Assembly (NCBI GenBank): GCA_037178625.1
Contig: CM074127.1
Span: forward strand, 2,418,001 to 2,482,000
Direction of reading: 5' to 3'
DNA: 64,000 nucleotides
Source: Skeletonema tropicum
Taxonomy: Eukaryota > Bacillariophyta > Thalassiosirophyceae > Thalassiosirales > Thalassiosiraceae
In this document: positions 39,948 through 50,208 of the stretch, one piece after another
Numbering within the stretch: position 1 is the stretch's first letter
How the letters are laid out: each line of letters starts with the position of its first letter
The notes under the pieces: model-generated
Told to the model about the DNA's origin: nothing
What the model saw: the letters and a program-made list of their open reading frames with translations, nothing else
Databases searched by the model: none
Position numbers and translations under genes: made by a program

Positions 39948-41283
39948 ATGTTGTTCACCATGGCACGTCAGCAGATGATTGTTCACCGTCTCTCCTCTTG
40001 CGGTGGAGGATCAACCGCTTTGGCTCGGCGTCAAGCGGCCATTACCGGTGCACCATCGACTGCTTCTCGTTCAGTCACCTACATTGCTGGATACTATCCG
40101 CCAACAATTGCCGGGACAAAAGAAAACAACTGCATTAAGTCATACAAGCAGCTGCAATAAATCATACAACAGCTCTCATAAGCTATTCAACAGCTTTAAT
40201 AAGGCATTCAATAGCTACAACAAGTCATCGTCGCGGTACTCGACGCGAAGGCTCAGCAGCACAGCCGAACTCAAGGAATCCTACGACCATATCCTTGTAG
40301 AAACTCGCTTTCCGGAAGATAATAGTGTCATTGGGGGTGGCGTAGGTGTCATATCGCTCCATCGACCCAAGGCGTTGAATGCGCTTTGCGATGCACTGTT
40401 TGAAGATCTGGTTCATGCTGTTAGAGCGTTTGATGCCGATGATGATATTGGTTGTATTGTAATTACGGGAAGTGGAAAAGCGTTTGCGGCAGGTGAGTTG
40501 GTTCTCGGTAACGATTTTGTTAATGTACTTGTTGATCATGATTAATGTATCAGCTGTGATTCCGATTCATCTCAACACTCAGGGGCGGATATATCCGAAA
40601 TGAGCAAAAAAGAATTTGCCGATGTATACAAAAAGAATATGTTTGCTCAATGGGCAGATATCACCAAAGTCTCGAAACCAATAATCGCTGCGATTAATGG
40701 ATTTGCACTTGGAGGTGGATGCGAACTTGCTATGATGTGTGATATTTTGCTTGCTGGGTCAAAGGCCCAATTTGGACAGTACGTATAAAATCTTTTGTGT
40801 TGACTTTGTGTCTTTAAATTATTCAAGCAATGTTCTCACATGTTGTTTCACATCTTGTTTACTCCTACCTTTGTTTGAAATGATAATATGATCAGACCTG
40901 AAATCAACTTGGGTGTCATTCCAGGAGCAGGTGGCACACAGCGTTTGATCCGAGCAGTCGGTAAATCAAAGGCGATGGAGATGTGTTTGACTGGCAATCG
41001 CATTAGTGCTCAAGAAGCAAAAGATATAGGACTTGTGTCAAAAGTGATTGAAACAGAATTCTTACTTGACGAAGCTGTAAAAATGGGATTCTCTATCGCA
41101 GAAAAGGGAAGTGTCTCCGTACGAATGTGTAAGGAGGCAGTAAATGCAGCTGAAGAGATGACTTTGGCAGAAGGATTGAGGTTCGAACGAAGATTGTTTC
41201 ATGCATTGTTTGCGACTAAGGACCAGAAGGAAGGCATGGCTGCATTTTTGGAGAAGAGGAAGGCGAATTTTACAAATGAATGA
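39948..41283 (+). CDS. ECHS1: Enoyl-CoA hydratase, mitochondrial, three or four exons
   Basis: Clear exons are ...-40492, 40583-40778 and 40896-41283, with 90- and 117-nt GT-AG introns; junctions read FAAG|ADISEM and FGQ|PEINLGV. Crotonase motifs: [37 protein letters not shown] (oxyanion hole), [20 protein letters not shown] (catalytic Glu), [18 protein letters not shown] (second Glu replaced by Gly at GAGG, as in the family). It hydrates 2-enoyl-CoA in beta-oxidation. The N-terminus from ATG 39948 or 39960 ([17 protein letters not shown]) is a good mitochondrial presequence, but that frame stops at 40157. The catalytic frame enters through an imperfect 21-bp tandem repeat (40138-40225). Either one extra base at about 40147 or a weak 76-nt intron (40139-40214) joins them. 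Confidence 0.9.
40138..40225. repeat. Four-copy 21-bp tandem repeat in presequence
   Basis: Units begin TACAAGCAGCT, TACAACAGCT, TTCAACAGCT and TTCAATAGCT. The last three are 21 bp and code for a 7-residue pattern such as FNSFNKA; the first is 22 bp with an extra G, which sets the downstream frame. Confidence 0.75.
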
Positions 41284-41884
41284 ATGAATGAATGTACTCC
41301 TAGAATAAAAGACAGTATTGTAGCAACTCAACTCGTCGTAAGCTACAAGAAAACGAAGTAGTTAGTTCTATGGTACAAGGATAAACACCCATCTGCTGTT
41401 GCTGGCTCTTTACAAAGTTGTTATTGCAGCTCGCTTGGCTGGTGATATGTAGAAAAAAGATGCCTCTCTTTCTTCTGAGGACAAGGTACCGGTTAGCGAA
41501 CATTGGGTACGTCGGAATCAATTCTCTAGCTAAGTACGGCCAAAACAGCGATTTGAACGTAGGAATACTTTGATTGTAGTTCGAAGTGAATTCCTACTTA
41601 GCGTGAGAAAGAGAAGATTCCGCGGTGGTTGGTTTCGGGTTGGATGGCGCGCGGTACCTTTTCGGTCATCGGTTTAGGTTAGCTGTCAGCAGCCGCTGGC
41701 CAAAATTGTCGACGACAGCTTATCGCATGCTCATCATCACCTTTTCCCATGCCGATCATCCCTTTTGCCTCCTCCGCCGCGCTACCGACGCTTGTCTCGC
41801 AGGACGCAGGAGCTACAAAGATCAGCGATTTTGGGAGCTGCGGAGCTGATTGATATCATTGTGTATTGTGTTTACTTTGCCAAT
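41284..41884. other. Intergenic, nothing recognised
   Basis: About 600 bp between the enoyl-CoA hydratase stop and the next likely start. The frame of the next gene is open back to 41765, but that part is Arg/Pro-rich and looks like 5' leader. No repeat or RNA gene was seen. Confidence 0.4.
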
Positions 41885-43459
41885 ATGAATAGTACCCTAG
41901 CCACATACGCTGTCACTCCAGTGGAGTTGAAAGGCGTGAGGTGCAAGATCTCGAAGGTGAATGAAGGAGAGAGCCGTCAGCGCAGAAGTCTTTTTGGTTG
42001 GAGAAAGTGCAGTGATTCAAGCACAGTTAGTGGTTACGAAGACGAAGATGAAAGCAAAGATTCGTACCCTAGTATGAGAGCAGTGGTATGGCATCAGCAG
42101 GATAAGATCTTGAGTTTCCCCATGGAAGTAATATCTAAGGATGAATACGGTAGGATGATCATGAATTGTGTATGGCCTGATGGAGACAAACTGTATGTGA
42201 CTAATGTGTCTAATGAGGAGAAAGTCACACTTAGGTTAGGCATTCAAGTTCAAAACGAAGCAATGATCTCGATCGGGACTGCAAGAGTTTCATCCACCGG
42301 CTGTGACTCAACGTTCCTCATTTTTCTACCTATTGAACAATCTGATCAAGTCGGTGACGATAGGTATGAATTTGACGTCTCCTCGTCGAAATTGTCTACT
42401 GTGATGGATACGGCCGACGCGAACTTGAGTAATTTCTTTGTTAATCAATCCATGCCATTTTTGTCGCCAAACGCGGAAAGCAGCGGGGCACTGATTTCTG
42501 ATAATGGAACCACAACAACAACATCTGAGTACGTGGAAAATGATTGGAAGCTTTGGGAAACTGACGATGTCGAGAATAGTAAATTCGATGATTTTTCTTT
42601 TCAACCTGTGTTTGAAGACGTATCAGCTGCATCAGTGGAACAAGGAGAGCAAGCGAACCTTATGGAGGCAGTGAAGAAATTGGAGATAGATGAAGTGAAG
42701 ACAGCAATTGATGATGCTAGGAGTGATTATTCCTCATCACTTGTTATTGTTGAAGAGGTGACTGGTGAAAATGGTGAAAATGGTGAAAACAAAACTTTAG
42801 GTGTTGAAGACGAGTCGAAGCCAAAAGACTGCTTCGATGATACTCTTCGGCCCAGCTGCTTGAACGAGAAGGGAGAGCAGCCAAATGCCAATGAAGACTT
42901 AATTGAGTATCCTACGTCTCTTATCAAATTTAAGAGTGAGACTGGAGAGGTCGACCAAGTCGAATTCACTAATGATGCAGTACCGAGAAAGTCAACTGCC
43001 ACCAGATACCTAGATAGGCTCCTAAAGAGGAAGGCAAGAGAGAAAAAAGCCAGTGCTCAGAGCGTAACGACTGCTTCTACGTGTTCCAGCTCATCCTCGG
43101 AAGCCTTTTATAATGTGGCCTGTTCAGACAGTACTGTTGAGGAAGACGTTTCTCGTGGTTGTTGTTCCACCTTTTCTGAGATAATTGACATAATCTCGAG
43201 TCGTGATCGTCTTCAGGAGAATTTTGCACTATGTTTAGAAGAATTGCTTGATGCTGACTCCTGTTTGTGTGCTGACGATGGTCTGTGTGCTGAGGATAGT
43301 CTGTGTGCTGACGATGATTATTCTTTTGTTAGTGAGGCTAATAACAACAGTGTGAAGAGCAAGACAGGAAAATCTGTTCGTGCGAGAAGAAATTATCTTG
43401 TTAAAGAGGATGAGTTCATGAAGCACAAACAGGTGTTTGCCAAGACAGTGGAGCTTTAA
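41885..43459 (+). CDS. Unknown acidic protein with LCADD repeats
   Basis: About 524 aa from ATG 41885 (MNSTLATYAVTPVELKG); an in-frame ATG at 41765 would add 40 residues that look like leader. Not recognised. The N-terminal about 150 residues contain strand-like segments (RAVVWHQQDKILSFPMEVIS, VTLRLGIQVQNEAMISIGTA). The middle is acidic, with a short ENGENGEN repeat. A basic helix TRYLDRLLKRKAREKKA lies near residue 385, and the C-terminal part has three 7-residue repeats of LCADDGx type (nt about 43264-43320) before a final basic tail. No signal peptide or membrane segment is obvious in the shorter form. Confidence 0.7.
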   Translation: MNSTLATYAVTPVELKGVRCKISKVNEGESRQRRSLFGWRKCSDSSTVSGYEDEDESKDSYPSMRAVVWHQQDKILSFPMEVISKDEYGRMIMNCVWPDGDKLYVTNVSNEEKVTLRLGIQVQNEAMISIGTARVSSTGCDSTFLIFLPIEQSDQVGDDRYEFDVSSSKLSTVMDTADANLSNFFVNQSMPFLSPNAESSGALISDNGTTTTTSEYVENDWKLWETDDVENSKFDDFSFQPVFEDVSAASVEQGEQANLMEAVKKLEIDEVKTAIDDARSDYSSSLVIVEEVTGENGENGENKTLGVEDESKPKDCFDDTLRPSCLNEKGEQPNANEDLIEYPTSLIKFKSETGEVDQVEFTNDAVPRKSTATRYLDRLLKRKAREKKASAQSVTTASTCSSSSSEAFYNVACSDSTVEEDVSRGCCSTFSEIIDIISSRDRLQENFALCLEELLDADSCLCADDGLCAEDSLCADDDYSFVSEANNNSVKSKTGKSVRARRNYLVKEDEFMKHKQVFAKTVEL

Positions 43460-43481
43460 TATGTATCAAGTTACATGAACC

Positions 43482-43593
43482 AAGGAAATAAAGTATTAGC
43501 ATTACAAACGATTACGGAACCATCAAAGGCCTGCTCAAAGTTTTGGGCCGAATTGGCTGTAGTCGACATCATCGATGCGATATTTTTCGAAGT
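43482..43593 (-). pseudogene. Partial tandem copy of the PEPCK 3' end
   Basis: About 112 bp nearly identical to 43604-43722, which holds the last about 20 codons of PEPCK and its 3' flank. The copy matches from AAGGAAATAAAGTATTAG through GGCCGAATTGGCTGTAGTCG to ATATTTTTCGAAGT, with a few substitutions and a 7-base gap. It lies just past the stop of the upstream gene and cannot code on its own. Confidence 0.85.
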
Positions 43594-43662
43594 ATATCTA
43601 TTGAAGGAAATAAAGTATTAGCATTACAAACGATTACAGAACCACATCTTTCAAAGGCCTAC

Positions 43663-45828
43663 TCAAAGTTTTGGGCCGAATTGGCTGTAGTCGACATCAC
43701 CGATGCGATATTTTTCGAAGTTGTTCACGTACATCTTCGCTAGTTTCTTCTCTGCTTCGTCGTATTGGGCAGCATCTGGCCAGGTGTTTCTAGGGTGGAG
43801 AACATTCGAGTCGACATCTGGAATTGCATCAGGGATTTCCCATCCAAACACTTCGTCCTTTGTCCAAGTGGTATCTTCGATCTTTCCATCAAGAATATAA
43901 TCAACGCAAGCTCTGGTAGTCTTTATGGACATTCTCTCCCCAACACCGTATGGTCCACCAGACCAGCCGCTGTTTACGATCCAAGCTTGAGCGTTATGCT
44001 TTTCGAGTTTTTCTTTCAATAGAGCAGCGTAGCGTGTAGGGTGGAGAGTTAGAAAAGCTGCTCCAAAGCACGCAGAAAAGGTAGCGGTTGGTTCAGTAAT
44101 TCCTCTCTCTGTGCCTGCTACTTTGGCAGTATAACCTGAGATGAAGTGGTACATCTAAAAAAATCACGGCGTGAGTACACATCAACACACCTACATCAAC
44201 AACAAAGAAATGCAATCCACTTACAGCTTGTTCAGGGGTAAGTTTCGCAATGGGTGGTAACACACCGAATGCGTCGCATGACAAGAAAATAATATTATTT
44301 GGGTGCCCTGCCATTTGTGGTTCATGCTGGAGAACAAAAAGAGTAACAGTGAAAAGATTTCGTGAGCATTTGCGCAGTATATCACAAGGTCAACCTATAA
44401 ACAGAGTTGGCAAAAACTTACGTAGTTGTCAATGTGAAAGATAGGGTAAGAAACACGACCATTCTCGGTCTTGGTAGTGTCAAAGTAGTCTGGAACAAGA
44501 TCATCGCCCTTGAGAGCCACATTTTCCAGCATTGCATCCTTCTTGATAGCACGGTAGATGTCAGGCTCTGTCTTCTCAGTCAAGTTGATAGTCTTGGCAT
44601 AGCAGCCACCTTCAAAGTTGAACACACCCTCTTCGTCCCATCCATGTTCATCATCTCCAATCAATGCACGGTGAGGATCAGCAGACAGGGTTGTTTTTCC
44701 AGTTCCTGAGAGACCAAAGAAGAGAGCCGAGTCGCCATTCTTGCGGCCGACATTGGCAGAGCAATGCATCGGAAATTGTCCTTGCATTGGAAGCCAGTAA
44801 TTCATTAGAGAGAAGATTCCCTTCTTATTCTCTCCCCCGTACCAGGTGCCAAAGATCACGGCACACTTCTTTTCTACATTGAAGACAACAGCAACCTCGG
44901 AATTGAGTCCGTGACGTTCCCAGTCTTCATCCACTTGTGAACAAGCATTGATCACAGTAAAGTCGGGTTCAAACCCATCCAGATCTTTTTCGTCGTTGGC
45001 ACGAATGAACATGTTAGTTACGAAGTGCTGCTGCCATGCCATCTCATGAACAAAGCGAATCTTTCTTTGGGAGTTGGGATTTGCTCCGCAAAAGCCATCG
45101 AACACGTAGGCCTTGTCTAGAGTATTGAAGTGATTGACGGCTTTTTCATATAGCTCGTCGAATACTTCAGGGCTAGTTGGCTGGTTTACACTACCCCAGT
45201 CAATGTTGGCGTCACTCTCACTGCCAATATTTTTCACAATCCACTTGTCTTTTGGACTACGACCTGTAAATTTACCCGTGTCGACTGTAAATGTGTCGCC
45301 ATACTCGGCGTGAGCGACTTTTCCTTCATTGTTGGCGACTTCGTGTTGGAAAAGCTCTTCAAATGTCTGATTCTTGTAGATGGTCGTTGGTCCATTGATT
45401 CCTAGATTGGAAATGCCTGCTTTTGCGCATGCATCTGCACCTTGAATGATGGAAGAAGAATTGTAACCGCCACGGATATGGTCATCGACGATTGGTACTG
45501 CGGACTTGTGCGCAACTTGATGACTCTTATGAAAATGACTGGTAGGAAAGATCTTCTGATAATGGATATAAATGCAAGCAAGAGCAAGTTTAGTTGGAGT
45601 AATAATGCATTGGACGTCATGATGTGGATAGTGTGCATGGTAGATGCAATCCAACCTGATAAGCAAGCAGCAGCATACAAAAAAGCTAACCTTTGACTCT
45701 GTAGATTTTGTCCTAATGCCAATTGAGCTGCTAACAGGCGATAAAAGACCCCTTGCAGCTAATGCTTTTATGGCATTTCTTCCGCCTGCTCTTGTGGCGG
45801 ATCGGAGCAACGCACGGCTTGCAAGCAT
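43663..45828 (-). CDS. PCK: ATP-dependent phosphoenolpyruvate carboxykinase, mitochondrial, four exons
   Basis: Exons 45691-45828, 44422-45525, 44225-44326 and 43663-44154, with GT-AG introns of 165, 95 and 70 nt; the product is about 611 aa. Junctions give [26 protein letters not shown] and [15 protein letters not shown]. Exon 1 codes for a basic Ala/Arg/Ser presequence ([18 protein letters not shown]) typical of mitochondria. Motifs: [28 protein letters not shown] (kinase-1a P-loop), [20 protein letters not shown] and [14 protein letters not shown]. The enzyme converts oxaloacetate and ATP to PEP and CO2; in diatoms it links mitochondrial C4 acids to gluconeogenesis or carbon recycling. Its 3' end has been partly duplicated in tandem. 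Confidence 0.96.
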
Positions 45829-46324
45829 GATGCGATCGATATTGGTTGTTATTTAGCGTAGCAATGGAGAGAGGCGTTGATGCTTCGTGATGATTAGAAT
45901 ACAAACTATGATTACTCTTGATTATGGGCTGCTTTGAACGGATGGCAATCGATCTGTGTTGGCATTCATCCATCAGTGATGAAGTCTCTTTTGGTCATTG
46001 TTGTGTTCTTTGATGTGTCAAGAAAAATTGCATCCGAGTTCTCATCTTGACACCGCACATTCGCCGCGCTTCGCTTCGGATTCGTTTTGGATTTGGCGGG
46101 AGCGTGCGATGCGTCTCGGACATTTTTTGTCCTTTTTTCCCGCCCACCATGTCCCATAAGTACGTCAGCGCGTCCGCGTGGTCTGTTGCATCGCCTTTGC
46201 CCATCTGTTCACGAGATTCAAACAGCCACATTCCATTGCACCATGACCAATTCCTCCAACAGTCATTCCATAGTCTCATAATCCTCTTCTTTTGTCAACT
46301 TACATCATATCTAAATACATCAAA
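45829..46324. other. Divergent promoter region PEPCK / pyrophosphatase
   Basis: About 500 bp between two divergent metabolic genes. I see a pyrimidine-rich stretch near 46115-46150 but no recognisable gene. Confidence 0.4.
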
Positions 46325-47324
46325 ATGTTAGGTGAAGAATCGCTAGTTCCCATCGGACAACCTCTAAGGACATCCAGTGCTGGTGCTCTGTCTCACGGCT
46401 CAAGCAACAACTTGGAGATCCTCTCTCACGGAGATGAGAATACGTTGGATTATCGTATCAAAGCAGCCGATAAGACTGGATCGAAGCCCATTTCTTTGTG
46501 GCATGATGTCACTCTTGTACATATAGATCCAGCAACTGATCGTCCTACTCCTTACCTTAACTTTGTTTGCGAAATCCCCAAGTTCTCGAGGTATGTATAC
46601 ATTTGAGATATGCATGTTCCTTCGCAGTATTTTGTTTGTAATTCTCACAATCTTCTTGCCCTGCTTCTCTACTCGCAGGAAAAAGTATGAGATTGCCACT
46701 GATGAAGTCGGTAACTTCATCAAGCAAGATGAGAAGAAGGGTGTTCTTCGTGAGTTCAAGAAGGGTGACATTTTCTTCAACTATGGTTGCCTTCCTCGTA
46801 CCTGGGAAGATCCCACATTCGTCCACCCTGATGCTGAAGGCTGCCGAGGTGATAACGATCCTGTGGATGTATGCGAAATCGGTTCTAGGATCGTCAAGAC
46901 TGGAGAGATTCGCCCAGTTAAGATTCTTGGTATCCTCTGCATGATTGATGAAGGAGAGGCAGACTGGAAGGTTGTAGCCATTGATGCTGAAGATAAGTGG
47001 GCTCCGTTTTTGAATGACATTGATGATGTTGCTAAGCAACTTCCTGGTACTCTTGACGCTATCAGAGAGTGGTTCAGAACATACAAAATCCCCGATGGCA
47101 AGCCACCAAATGTTTTCGGATTAGATGAGAAATTCATGGACAAGCACTATGCACTTGAGATCATCAAGGAATGCAACCACGCCTGGAAGGATCTTATCAC
47201 TGGAGAGAAAGAAAGACAGTTGGAGCAATGTGATGTTGAGGTTAGAGGTCTTGTGAGGAAGCTGTCGAAGTCAAACCTTGTCGACTTGTCTGTTGTTGAG
47301 GACGATGAGCACCCAACTTTCTAA
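46325..47324 (+). CDS. Soluble inorganic pyrophosphatase, family I
   Basis: Exons 46325-46590 and 46679-47324 with an 88-nt GTATGT...GCAG intron; the junction gives KFSR|KKYEIA. About 303 aa. The family signature RGDNDPVDVCEIG supplies the metal-binding Asp residues, preceded by FFNYGCLPRTWEDP and followed by VKILGILCMIDEGEADWKVV and KWAPFLNDIDDV. It hydrolyses pyrophosphate to drive biosynthetic reactions. No clear transit peptide is seen from ATG 46325; an in-frame ATG at 46292 would add a short hydrophobic MSTYIISKYIK. Probably cytosolic. Shares its upstream region with PEPCK. Confidence 0.94.
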
Positions 47325-47479
47325 GCTATCGAATGTATCTTGTACTAATCTCGGGGATGGGGAATGCGAATGAGTAGCAGCACGCAAAGCAGTAAGCTAT
47401 TAAATCAAAGTATTGATATCTTGTAATAATCACCAATAGGCTACTTCTTCGTTGGACTGAAGATTGGACCAGATTAACG

Positions 47480-48688
47480 TTACATGTCCAGTATGGAATG
47501 TAGCTTGAGCCGTTTCTCAACATCGACTCCACCGTTACTAATGACTTGAGCTTTCAAACCCAATCTGGATACAACATCTGTTGGCAAAGCAAAAACGGGA
47601 TCAATCTGACGATAATTCCGCCCTTCGTTGTTTCCAATCTTTTCCAATTGGCCGATTAAACTAAGGCCACAAAGTCCAAAGAATGTGTGGTAGACATCTG
47701 GCATATCCATCGGTCGATCAGCAATCCCTCCATCTTCATCATCTTGGCAGTTCAGAATGAATTGCCCAAGTTTACCTGTATTAATCCAATCGACTCTCCC
47801 TAGGATCGATAATGCTGACAATATCCACCAACTGTAGCAAACATCCGCTTGTTTTTCGGGCCTACCATTCAGCCCACCACTATCACATTGTCGCTCTGCC
47901 AACCACCACGACAGAAGATCTGCATCCTCTAACAAATGGAGTGATTGCGCAATTGAGAGTGCCCCTACACAAGTGAAGACTTGTCCTGCATGGCTTTCAG
48001 CGCCAGGCACACAACCGAAACCTCCATCAAAGTTGCGGCATGACATGATATATTGTACGGCTTTGTAAGTGTCTATAATTGGTTTCTCTTCTGATGCCAC
48101 TTGCGTATTTCTACCGCTCCAGTCAGGAAGCGGCAGTCGTTTCAGCAGCGCCAAGCATGAAAACGCAATATATGTAAATCTCGTATCTATCTCTCCCCAT
48201 TCATCCCCACTGAAACTTCCATCCTCATTTTGCAAAGATGACACATAATTGACAATGGCATCCTTGTCTAACCGCTCGTCGTCAAGGGAATCACTGATGG
48301 CCAGTATTTGGAGCGCAGAAAGTGTGTATAAGAGGTGTGCATCATGTGGATTTTCACCAGAGCAGTTGCCTCCGAAGCCCCCAACTCGTGCATCATAGCA
48401 TTGAAAGACCCAATCTACAATGGCTGATCTAATTTTGTTATTTTTCTCTGTGCCTTCCGTCGCTGCTTGTATAGGCTTTGTCAATCCCATTAGATCGTCG
48501 ACCTCTTCCTCATTTCGCAACAATGCTAAAGCGGCGAGGCTCCAATACACGCCACTCACTCGTAAGTGCTCTGTGACGGCTCCTTCATAGGAGGTCGGTG
48601 AGTCAAGTTTATCTCCAAGCGTGACAATGTAGTTTGCGTGTAGAGCATCGTAGAAGGGACCTACGGGCGTAGCTGTTTCGGAAGTCAT
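47480..48688 (-). CDS. RABGGTB: Rab geranylgeranyltransferase beta subunit
   Basis: 402 aa. Repeated alpha-alpha barrel motifs of the prenyltransferase beta family: RVSGVYWSLAALALL, YDARVGGFGGNCSGENPHDA, NEDGSFSGDEWGEIDTRFTY, CRNFDGGFGCVPGAESHAGQ, LNGRPEKQADVCYSWWILSA and CQDDEDGGIADRPMDMPDVY. The zinc ligands Asp and Cys lie in ADVCYSWW and His in YHTFFGL. The LNGRPEK...DVCYSWW and ADRPxDMxD patterns fit the type II enzyme rather than farnesyl or type I beta subunits. With an alpha subunit and REP it attaches geranylgeranyl groups to Rab GTPases. Confidence 0.94.
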   Translation of the reverse strand: MTSETATPVGPFYDALHANYIVTLGDKLDSPTSYEGAVTEHLRVSGVYWSLAALALLRNEEEVDDLMGLTKPIQAATEGTEKNNKIRSAIVDWVFQCYDARVGGFGGNCSGENPHDAHLLYTLSALQILAISDSLDDERLDKDAIVNYVSSLQNEDGSFSGDEWGEIDTRFTYIAFSCLALLKRLPLPDWSGRNTQVASEEKPIIDTYKAVQYIMSCRNFDGGFGCVPGAESHAGQVFTCVGALSIAQSLHLLEDADLLSWWLAERQCDSGGLNGRPEKQADVCYSWWILSALSILGRVDWINTGKLGQFILNCQDDEDGGIADRPMDMPDVYHTFFGLCGLSLIGQLEKIGNNEGRNYRQIDPVFALPTDVVSRLGLKAQVISNGGVDVEKRLKLHSILDM

Positions 48689-49055
48689 GGACAGTGGTAC
48701 AATAAATTGAGTGCGATGTTAACAGTGGATGCTAGATTTATTGATAATGCGGCGCTCAGTAACTTTTGTACCATACATACAATTTTTTCCCATGGTCATT
48801 CGCTTCCCTGGCTTTCTTCATTTATCTTTGGGCGTAGCAGCACGTAGGAATCAGTACCCAAAACAGCGCGCAGCAACTTGCAAACACAAACACAAACAGC
48901 GTGGATGCTGATGAGTATGTATGATGGCTCTTGTGAGCTCTCTTGGAAGTTGGTAGGACGGTTGAATAATAACTGGATTCATGTGCAAGATGACTAATCT
49001 ATTGACTGCCATCATAGCACTATTTCTGCCGTCGATGGCGTCATGCTTGGCCCAG
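48689..49055. other. Divergent region Rab GGTase / YchF
   Basis: About 370 bp. It includes an AAACACAAACACAAAC tract near 48880-48897. The YchF frame is open from 48981, so its true start lies somewhere in 48981-49062. Confidence 0.4.
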
Positions 49056-50186
49056 ATGTCCATGAAAGTCAAATGTGGTCTCGTCGGTTTGCCTAATGTA
49101 GGGAAGAGTACGCTTTTCAATGCTATATCCCAAAAGACTTTAGCAAGCGCGAAGAACTTTCCCTTCTGCACAATCGAACCAAATATCACGCCTACACCGA
49201 TTCCAGATGATAATCTACAACGAGTGGCAACAGTTGGGCAAAAGACCAAGGCACTGCCAGCAATTATAACTCTAATTGATGTTGCTGGCTTAGTACGCGG
49301 TGCATCTCGTGGAGAGGGCTTGGGAAACAAGTTTCTTGCGACGGTTAGAGAATGCGACATAATAATACATGTTGTGAGAAATTACGAGGATGATGATGTG
49401 ATTCATGTCGATGGTAAAGTAGATCCAGTAGCTGATGCAGAAGTTGTCAATTTAGAGCTACTCCTAGCTGACTTGGCCCATGTCGAAAGACGGCTAGAGA
49501 GAACTAATTGCGTAGGTGATGAAAGGAATGTTCTTCTCAAGGTGCAGAAAGGTTTAGAAGATGGTGTGAATGCAAGATCAATCGGTTTGACGCACGAAGA
49601 AAAGCATGCAATCAAGTCTATGGGACTGCTCACGCTAAAACCAGTTCTGTACGCCTTCAATACGGATGAAGTAGATTTCACTCTCAACAAGGAGGAAACG
49701 ATTGCCCAGGCAGAAGCTTTCATGAGTCAAATTGGATATTGTGATCGAGACACAGACTCTTACACATTAGTTAGTGCAAAATTAGAGGCAGAAGTAGCAC
49801 TATTGAGTATTGATGAGCGCAATGCATACCTGGAATCAATAGGTGTTGAATGCTCAACTCAATTGACTTACCAAACTCTACCACTTCTTGTGAAAGATAT
49901 ACTAGGTCTCTCTCTTGTGTACACTGGCCCAGGCGTACCACCAGAAAGATCGTTAACGACGAAAACTCATATAGTTCAACCAAGAGGAGTGAAAGCAATA
50001 GAGCTAGCTGGTAAATTGCACGGTGATATAGAGCGTGGTTTCATTCATGCAGAAGTTGTAGATGCGAGGGATATGATAAAGTATGATAGCTACAATGCGG
50101 CAAAGGATGACGGTAAAGTTAGAATGGAAGGGAAGGATTATTCTGTTCAAGATAATGACGTTGTTCTAATTAAATGGAGAAAGTAG
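48981..50186 (+). CDS. YchF/OLA1-family GTPase
   Basis: Up to 401 aa. G1 GLVGLPNVGKSTLFNAIS, switch region FPFCTIEPNITPTPIP, G3 LIDVAGLVRGASRGEGLGN with the YchF-specific extension, a coiled-coil arm (LLADLAHVERRLERTNC), a G4-like YAFNTDE, and a C-terminal TGS domain (TKTHIVQPRGVKAIELAGKL, GFIHAEVVD). YchF/OLA1 proteins bind ATP and GTP and associate with ribosomes. The sequence is closer in style to the bacterial/organelle version. From ATG 48981 or 48990 the protein starts with a hydrophobic LLTAIIALFLPSMASCLA segment, a possible signal; starting at 49056 or 49062 would give a cytosolic form. Compartment unresolved. Confidence 0.9.
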   Translation: MCKMTNLLTAIIALFLPSMASCLAQMSMKVKCGLVGLPNVGKSTLFNAISQKTLASAKNFPFCTIEPNITPTPIPDDNLQRVATVGQKTKALPAIITLIDVAGLVRGASRGEGLGNKFLATVRECDIIIHVVRNYEDDDVIHVDGKVDPVADAEVVNLELLLADLAHVERRLERTNCVGDERNVLLKVQKGLEDGVNARSIGLTHEEKHAIKSMGLLTLKPVLYAFNTDEVDFTLNKEETIAQAEAFMSQIGYCDRDTDSYTLVSAKLEAEVALLSIDERNAYLESIGVECSTQLTYQTLPLLVKDILGLSLVYTGPGVPPERSLTTKTHIVQPRGVKAIELAGKLHGDIERGFIHAEVVDARDMIKYDSYNAAKDDGKVRMEGKDYSVQDNDVVLIKWRK

Positions 50187-50208
50187 CATCTATATGGACT
50201 TGCAAACC

